From positions 1 to 5,776 of the forward strand of contig CAJKNS010000163.1 in NCBI GenBank assembly GCA_905201305.1: a stretch of 5,776 nucleotides of DNA. The letters run 5' to 3'. Below are positions 1 to 3,362 of this stretch, piece by piece. A program made the translations under genes and the position numbers. Positions within the stretch are counted from its first letter, which is position 1. Each line of letters starts with the position of its first letter. Source of the DNA: an uncultured Eubacteriales bacterium (GTDB taxonomy: Bacteria > Bacillota > Clostridia > Oscillospirales > Oscillospiraceae). Below the pieces are notes generated by a model, which ran no database searches, was not told where the DNA came from, and worked only from the letters and a program-made list of their open reading frames with translations.

Positions 1-214
1 CGTGCATGTCCACGATGCAGTACAGGCAGTCATACTCGTCCTGCAGCGCGACCCAGTTTTTGATTGCGCCCATATAAGAGCCCAGCGTCAGATCACCGCT
101 CGGCTGAATGCCTGAAAAAATGCGCTTTTTCTGTTCCATGGTAATAGCGCCGGGAAAGCAGTCCCAGGCGCATTTTCCGCAGCCAACGCAGCGGGATGGA
201 TCAATGGTAATCAT
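1..214 (-). CDS. trpS: Tryptophanyl-tRNA synthetase, 5' part, with N-terminal 4Fe-4S ferredoxin-like extension (partial)
   Basis: Only the first 71 codons are present; the gene leaves the window at base 1. Residues 26-71 are a normal class I TrpRS N-terminus: KKRIFSGIQPSG, then the HIGH-equivalent region around T43-LGS-Y47-MGA, and C63-LYCIVDMH at the edge. TrpRS attaches tryptophan to tRNA(Trp) in the cytoplasm. The frame stays open upstream of the usual start (ATG at 139) to an ATG at 214. That ATG has a strong GGAGGAG site five bases upstream, while the 139 ATG has none, so the longer start is preferred. The extra 25 residues contain CVGCGKCAWDCFPGAI, a CX2CX2CX3C iron-sulfur motif (C9, C12, C15, C19) of the kind that opens ferredoxin-fused nitroreductases. 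The TrpRS call is secure. That the extension is translated is likely; that it binds a cluster is inference. The leader is short and shows no T-box. Confidence 0.88.
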   Translation of the reverse strand, partial: MITIDPSRCVGCGKCAWDCFPGAITMEQKKRIFSGIQPSGDLTLGSYMGAIKNWVALQDEYDCLYCIVDMH

Positions 215-219
215 GGAAG

Positions 220-226
220 CTCCTCC
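220..226 (-). promoter_or_regulatory. Ribosome binding site deciding the trpS start
   Basis: The minus strand reads GGAGGAG followed by five bases (CTTCC) and ATG at 214-212. No purine-rich site lies upstream of the conventional TrpRS start at 139. This places initiation at 214 and brings the 4Fe-4S-like peptide into the protein. Confidence 0.8.
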
Positions 227-247
227 ATTCGTTCAATGATTACTTTT

Positions 248-266
248 ATTATATCGGTGCTGTCAA
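248..266 (-). promoter_or_regulatory. Candidate trpS promoter elements (-10 at 248-253)
   Basis: The minus strand carries a perfect TATAAT (248-253), 33 bases upstream of the trpS start. A perfect TTGACA (261-266) lies only 7 bases further upstream, far short of the usual 16-18, so the two cannot serve as one standard promoter. The TATAAT is the more plausible functional element. The TTGACA overlaps the tail of the ftsH terminator and may be chance. trpS could also be served by read-through from ftsH. Confidence 0.35.
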
Positions 267-297
267 GAAAAGCCCCGGACGAGATGTCCGAGGCTTT
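262..297 (-). terminator. Rho-independent terminator after ftsH
   Basis: Bases 269-280 pair with 286-297, giving a 12-bp stem with one mismatch (C275/A291) and a 5-base loop. On the minus strand the GC-rich stem is followed by CTTTTCTTG, a short T-rich tract. It begins five bases past the ftsH stop codon. The tract is modest, so partial read-through into trpS is possible. Confidence 0.8.
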
Positions 298-301
298 GTG
301 C

Positions 302-2281
302 TTATTCAGTGGGTTCAGTGGGATCCTCCGAAGCATTCTTAGGGGAATCCGTTTCCTCTGCGGAATTCTGAGATGCAGTCTGGGATTCCTCCGAAGGCTC
401 GGATGCGGGAAGCTCCTCCGGCTCTTTCAGGAAGGACATGAACTCGTCGCCGGTGATGGTTTCCTTGGTGAGCAGGAACAGCGCGATTTCGTCCAGATGT
501 TCCCGGTTGTCCCGGAGCATCTGACAAGCCTCGGCATAGCAGGAGCTCAGCAGCTCCCGAATCTCGGCATCCGCTTCAGCAGCAGTGGTTTCGGCGCAGT
601 TCATAGCGCTCTGTCCGCCAAGATATTGGCTTTCGGTGGTGGCAAGCGCCATCAGTCCGAACTTCTTGCTCATGCCGAACTGGGTAATCATCTTTCGTGC
701 AAGATCGGTTGCGCGTTCAATGTCATTGGCAGCTCCGGTGGTTTGGGTGCCGAATACCACGTCTTCGGCAGCACGTCCGCCCAACAGGGTGCGAAGCTCG
801 CCAATCAGCTCTTCTCTGGAATTCAGGAACTTTTCCTCCTCCTCCATCTGGAGGGTATAGCCCAGTGCACCGGAGGTATGGGGGACAATGGTGATTTTCT
901 GCACCGGTGCAGTATGCTTTTGCAGCGCTGCAACCAGCGCATGACCCACCTCATGGTAGGAGACAATGCGCTTTTCAATATCCGTGAGGACGGTACCCTT
1001 CTTTTCGGTGCCTGCAATGACCGTTTCAAAGGAAACCAGCAGGTCCTCCTGGTTCACTGCCTGTCTGCCCATACGGACGGCGCGAAGCGCAGCCTCATTG
1101 ACCAGATTGGCGAGATCAGCGCCTACGGCACCAGCGGTTACCTGTGCAATCCGGTTCAGGTCTACATCCTCGGTGAGCTTGATGTTTCTGGTGTGGACCT
1201 TTAAGGTCTGGAGACGACCGGCAAGATTGGGCTTATCCACAATGATCCGGCGGTCAAACCGTCCGGCACGAAGCAGCGCCTTATCCAGAATCTCGGGACG
1301 GTTGGTGGCTGCAAGAATCACAACGCCCTTGGAGGAATCAAAGCCGTCGATTTCCGAGAGCAGCTGGTTCAGTGTCTGCTCCCGTTCGTCGTTGCCGCCC
1401 AAACGGTTGTCGCGGCTTTTACCGATGGCGTCGATCTCATCGATAAAGATGATGGCGGGAGCCTGCTTGGACGCCTGCTGGAACAGATCCCGCACACGGC
1501 TTGCACCAACACCCACGAACATCTCCACAAAATCGGAGCCGGAAATGAAGAAGAACGGGACGCCTGCTTCACCGGCAACTGCCTTGGCAAGCAAGGTTTT
1601 ACCGGTACCGGGAGAGCCCACCAGCAGTGCGCCCTTGGGAATTTTTGCACCGATGGCGGCATATTTCTGCGGCTGATGGAGAAAGTCAATGATTTCCTGT
1701 AGGGATTCCTTTGCCTCATCCTGACCGGCAACATCGGCAAAGGTGACGCCGGTCTCTTTTTCCATATAGACTTTTGCCTTGCTCTGACCGATGTTCATGC
1801 CGCCGCCCATTTTGCTGCCCAGGTTCCGCATCAGGAACGTGAACAGGAAATAGATAATGACGAAGGGCAGCACATAGGAGAGAAGGATCTGGATGATGGG
1901 GGATACCTCGTCAACCACCTGACGATTGTATTCTACCCCATGGGCATCCAGCAGGGGCAGCAGCTCGTCATCGTTCAGCAGACCGGTGTAATAATAGGTC
2001 CGCTGTTCCTCCGGTAATGCCTGCTCCTCCTTGGTGGTGATGAGAATGCGGTCCGACTGAATCTCGGTTTCGGCGATTTCATCCTCCTCCAGCATCTGCT
2101 TAAACTCGTTATAGTTGATTTCCTTTGTCTTTGCCTTTTGATAACTGGTGACCAAATAGTTAAAAAAGAGCACCATCAGAATGGCGAGAACGGCAATGGG
2201 CAGGATGGAATTAAACTTTGGCTGGTTCTGGTTATCCTTACGACCTCCGTTTTTATTTCCGCGGTTATTTGGCGTACTCAC
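302..2281 (-). CDS. ftsH: ATP-dependent membrane zinc metalloprotease FtsH
   Basis: Membrane-anchored AAA+ protease that extracts and degrades misfolded membrane proteins and short-lived regulators; it works as a hexamer. Start: the frame allows GTG at 2287, but AGGAGG (2289-2294) sits one base from it and seven bases from GTG at 2281, so 2281 is chosen (659 residues; numbering from there). Order: basic Asn-rich cytoplasmic tip, TM1 about 25-44, extracytoplasmic domain about 50-125, TM2 about 129-151, AAA domain with Walker A GSPGTGKT (222-229), pore loop FVGVG (255-259), Walker B FIDEID (279-284) and arginine fingers R338/R341. The protease domain has zinc site HEVGH (443-447) and third ligand D520 in NDIERAT. 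The last 40 residues are an acidic Ser/Glu/Pro tail. All catalytic residues are present. The variants HEVGH, GSPGTGKT and LLRAGRFDR are, as I recall, typical of a clostridial FtsH subgroup. Confidence 0.97.
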   Translation of the reverse strand: MSTPNNRGNKNGGRKDNQNQPKFNSILPIAVLAILMVLFFNYLVTSYQKAKTKEINYNEFKQMLEEDEIAETEIQSDRILITTKEEQALPEEQRTYYYTGLLNDDELLPLLDAHGVEYNRQVVDEVSPIIQILLSYVLPFVIIYFLFTFLMRNLGSKMGGGMNIGQSKAKVYMEKETGVTFADVAGQDEAKESLQEIIDFLHQPQKYAAIGAKIPKGALLVGSPGTGKTLLAKAVAGEAGVPFFFISGSDFVEMFVGVGASRVRDLFQQASKQAPAIIFIDEIDAIGKSRDNRLGGNDEREQTLNQLLSEIDGFDSSKGVVILAATNRPEILDKALLRAGRFDRRIIVDKPNLAGRLQTLKVHTRNIKLTEDVDLNRIAQVTAGAVGADLANLVNEAALRAVRMGRQAVNQEDLLVSFETVIAGTEKKGTVLTDIEKRIVSYHEVGHALVAALQKHTAPVQKITIVPHTSGALGYTLQMEEEEKFLNSREELIGELRTLLGGRAAEDVVFGTQTTGAANDIERATDLARKMITQFGMSKKFGLMALATTESQYLGGQSAMNCAETTAAEADAEIRELLSSCYAEACQMLRDNREHLDEIALFLLTKETITGDEFMSFLKEPEELPASEPSEESQTASQNSAEETDSPKNASEDPTEPTE

Positions 2282-2288
2282 AGACACG

Positions 2289-2294
2289 CCTCCT
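2289..2294 (-). promoter_or_regulatory. Ribosome binding site deciding the ftsH start
   Basis: AGGAGG on the minus strand. It leaves 1 base to GTG at 2287 and 7 bases to the in-frame GTG at 2281. Only the second spacing suits initiation, so the protein should begin two residues later than the longest open frame. No ATG start is available until well inside the first membrane helix. Confidence 0.75.
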
Positions 2295-2305
2295 TTGTTT
2301 CAAAG

Positions 2306-2333
2306 TGAATTATTCCAATTACATAATAATTCA
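2306..2333. repeat. Perfect 9-bp inverted repeat in the ftsH leader
   Basis: TGAATTATT (2306-2314) and AATAATTCA (2325-2333) are perfect reverse complements separated by 10 bases. The outer edge falls at the expected transcription start of ftsH, about 7 bases past the -10. It may be an operator for a dimeric regulator or a 5' stem in the mRNA. It is not followed by a T tract, so it is not a terminator. Confidence 0.6.
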
Positions 2334-2339
2334 TTCTAC

Positions 2340-2368
2340 AATATAGCATACAATGATGCCGAAAACAA
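2340..2368 (-). promoter_or_regulatory. Candidate ftsH promoter (extended -10)
   Basis: The minus strand has TTGTTT (2363-2368), a 17-base spacer and TATATT (2340-2345). A TGC just before the -10 (2346-2348) provides the TGn extended motif. The -35 matches consensus at 3 of 6 and the -10 at 5 of 6. The implied leader is about 50 bases and ends at the AGGAGG site. Confidence 0.5.
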
Positions 2369-2409
2369 CAAAACTCTTTCCTGGGAGAAGTAAACTTTCT
2401 GTTAACGCT

Positions 2410-2460
2410 GGGATGGGGGAAGTATTCTGGCTGCAAAATCAACGGGAAATGGGGGGAAAC
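2410..2460. repeat. Two G-rich imperfect direct repeats
   Basis: GGGATGGGGGAAG (2410-2422) and GGGAAATGGGGGGAAAC (2444-2460) share the pattern GGGA(AA)TGGGGG(G)AA on the plus strand. They lie between the two divergent promoters. Their role is unknown; chance is possible at this length. Confidence 0.35.
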
Positions 2461-2467
2461 CAAGAAT

Positions 2468-2489
2468 CCTGGAATTTTGCAATTCCAGG
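2468..2489. repeat. Perfect 22-base inverted repeat upstream of the rlmB promoter
   Basis: CCTGGAATT (2468-2476) and AATTCCAGG (2481-2489) pair perfectly around a TTGC loop. It ends one base before the candidate -35 of rlmB. Neither strand has a proper T tract after it, and it lies too far from either gene's 3' end to be a terminator, so an operator is the more likely reading. Confidence 0.6.
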
Positions 2490-2519
2490 TTGCGGGATGC
2501 ATGATTTATATGATATAAT
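2490..2519 (+). promoter_or_regulatory. Candidate rlmB promoter (extended -10)
   Basis: A perfect TATAAT (2514-2519) is preceded directly by TGA (2511-2513), giving an extended -10. A weak -35, TTGCGG (2490-2495), lies 18 bases upstream. The predicted leader is about 80 bases long. This promoter would drive rlmB and the overlapping membrane-protein gene. Confidence 0.55.
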
Positions 2520-2606
2520 AAATTGTTTGATTATAGGCAGCGGGGCATTGCTCCCTGTTATCATAACCGATTTGTGACAATACAACCCACTGATGATGGA
2601 GGCAAT

Positions 2607-3362
2607 ATGAAAAAAGAAATCGAAGTCAATGAAAATATGCTGGAGGGCCGCAATGCGGTCACTGAGGCATTAAAGGCAGGGCGGACCATTGACAAGGTAT
2701 TCCTTGCGTCCGGCGATACCGACAGCACCCTGCGCTATATCGCATCTCTGGCAAAGAAAAACGGCGCAGTGGTGACCTATTGTGACCGCCGGAAGCTGGA
2801 TACCATGACCCAAACCGGCGCACATCAGGGGGTCATCGCCATGGCTGCCGCCCGGGACTACGCAACCATTCAGGATATTCTGGACAGCGCCAGAGAAAAG
2901 GGAGAAGCGCCGCTGATTATCATCTGCGATGAAATCACCGATCCTCACAATCTGGGTGCAATCATCCGTACCGCAGAGTGTGCCGGCGCCCATGGAGTCA
3001 TTATTCCCAAGCGCCGCAGCTCCGGACTGACCGCCGTGGTGGCAAAGGCTTCTGCTGGTGCCATGGAGTATATGAAAATTGCCCGGGTCAGCAATTTGAC
3101 TGCGGCGATTAAGACGCTGAAGGAAAACGGCGTTTGGATTTACGGCACGGCGGCAGACGGCGCAGCGCCCCTGTATCGCACGGACCTTACCGGACCTGCT
3201 GCCATTGTAATCGGTTCCGAGGGCGAGGGAATGGGTCGGCTGGTGTCGGAGTCCTGCGATTTCATGGTCAGTATTCCCATGAAGGGGCATATCAATTCCC
3301 TTAATGCATCCAACGCCTGCGCAATCCTGCTCTATGAAGCCGTGCGCCAGAGAATTCAATGA
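2607..3362 (+). CDS. rlmB: 23S rRNA (guanosine-2'-O-)-methyltransferase RlmB, TrmH/SpoU family
   Basis: SPOUT methyltransferase that uses S-adenosylmethionine to 2'-O-methylate a guanosine in the peptidyl-transferase P loop of 23S rRNA (G2251 in E. coli numbering). The frame is open from 2523, but ATG at 2607 has GGAGG (2598-2602) four bases upstream and gives 251 residues, the normal family length. Residues about 1-85 are the L30e-like RNA-binding domain (EGRNAVTEAL at 13-22). The trefoil-knot catalytic domain follows: motif 1 with N115 and R121 (DPHNLGAIIRTAE), motif 2 at 201-209 (VIGSEGEGM), motif 3 at 222-236 (SIPMKGHINSLNASN, with N233). All three motifs are complete. The stop codon overlaps the ATG of the next gene (ATGA). 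RlmB is favoured over TrmH or other paralogues by its L30e-like N-terminus and full motif 3, but the exact target nucleotide is inferred. Confidence 0.9.
   Translation: MKKEIEVNENMLEGRNAVTEALKAGRTIDKVFLASGDTDSTLRYIASLAKKNGAVVTYCDRRKLDTMTQTGAHQGVIAMAAARDYATIQDILDSAREKGEAPLIIICDEITDPHNLGAIIRTAECAGAHGVIIPKRRSSGLTAVVAKASAGAMEYMKIARVSNLTAAIKTLKENGVWIYGTAADGAAPLYRTDLTGPAAIVIGSEGEGMGRLVSESCDFMVSIPMKGHINSLNASNACAILLYEAVRQRIQ

Larger units (their letters stand above)
2282..2606. other. Divergent control region between ftsH and rlmB
   Basis: This gap holds no convincing gene; short open frames cross it on both strands but lack ribosome sites and recognisable sequence. It contains a candidate promoter for each flanking gene, a 28-base dyad at the predicted ftsH transcript start (2306-2333), a 22-base dyad abutting the rlmB promoter (2468-2489), two G-rich direct repeats (2410-2422 and 2444-2460) and two tiny dyads in the rlmB leader (2557-2567 and 2572-2580). 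It is clearly richer in A+T near the promoters than the coding regions. Confidence 0.7.

Noticed and set aside
215..301. T-box riboswitch controlling trpS
   Set aside because: The gap is only 87 bases and mostly occupied by the ftsH terminator. No T-box bulge sequence or specifier stem is present.
236..1204. 322-codon open frame on the plus strand opposite ftsH
   Set aside because: It is a shadow of the ftsH frame. No ribosome site, no recognisable domain, and every FtsH motif lies on the other strand.
302..2281. FtsH motif changes (GSPGTGKT, LLRAGRFDR, HEVGH) as signs of an inactive or novel protease
   Set aside because: Catalytic residues are all kept, and I recall these same variants from FtsH proteins of gut Clostridia, so this is an ordinary subgroup.
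2541..2554. Short hairpin GGGGC-ATT-GCTCC-type pairing in the rlmB leader
   Set aside because: Five pairs including a G-T; too weak to claim as a regulatory structure.
2278..2577. Two 74-codon frames crossing the ftsH-rlmB gap (plus 2353-2577, minus 2278-2502)
   Set aside because: They run through the promoters and inverted repeats, have no ribosome sites and resemble nothing known.
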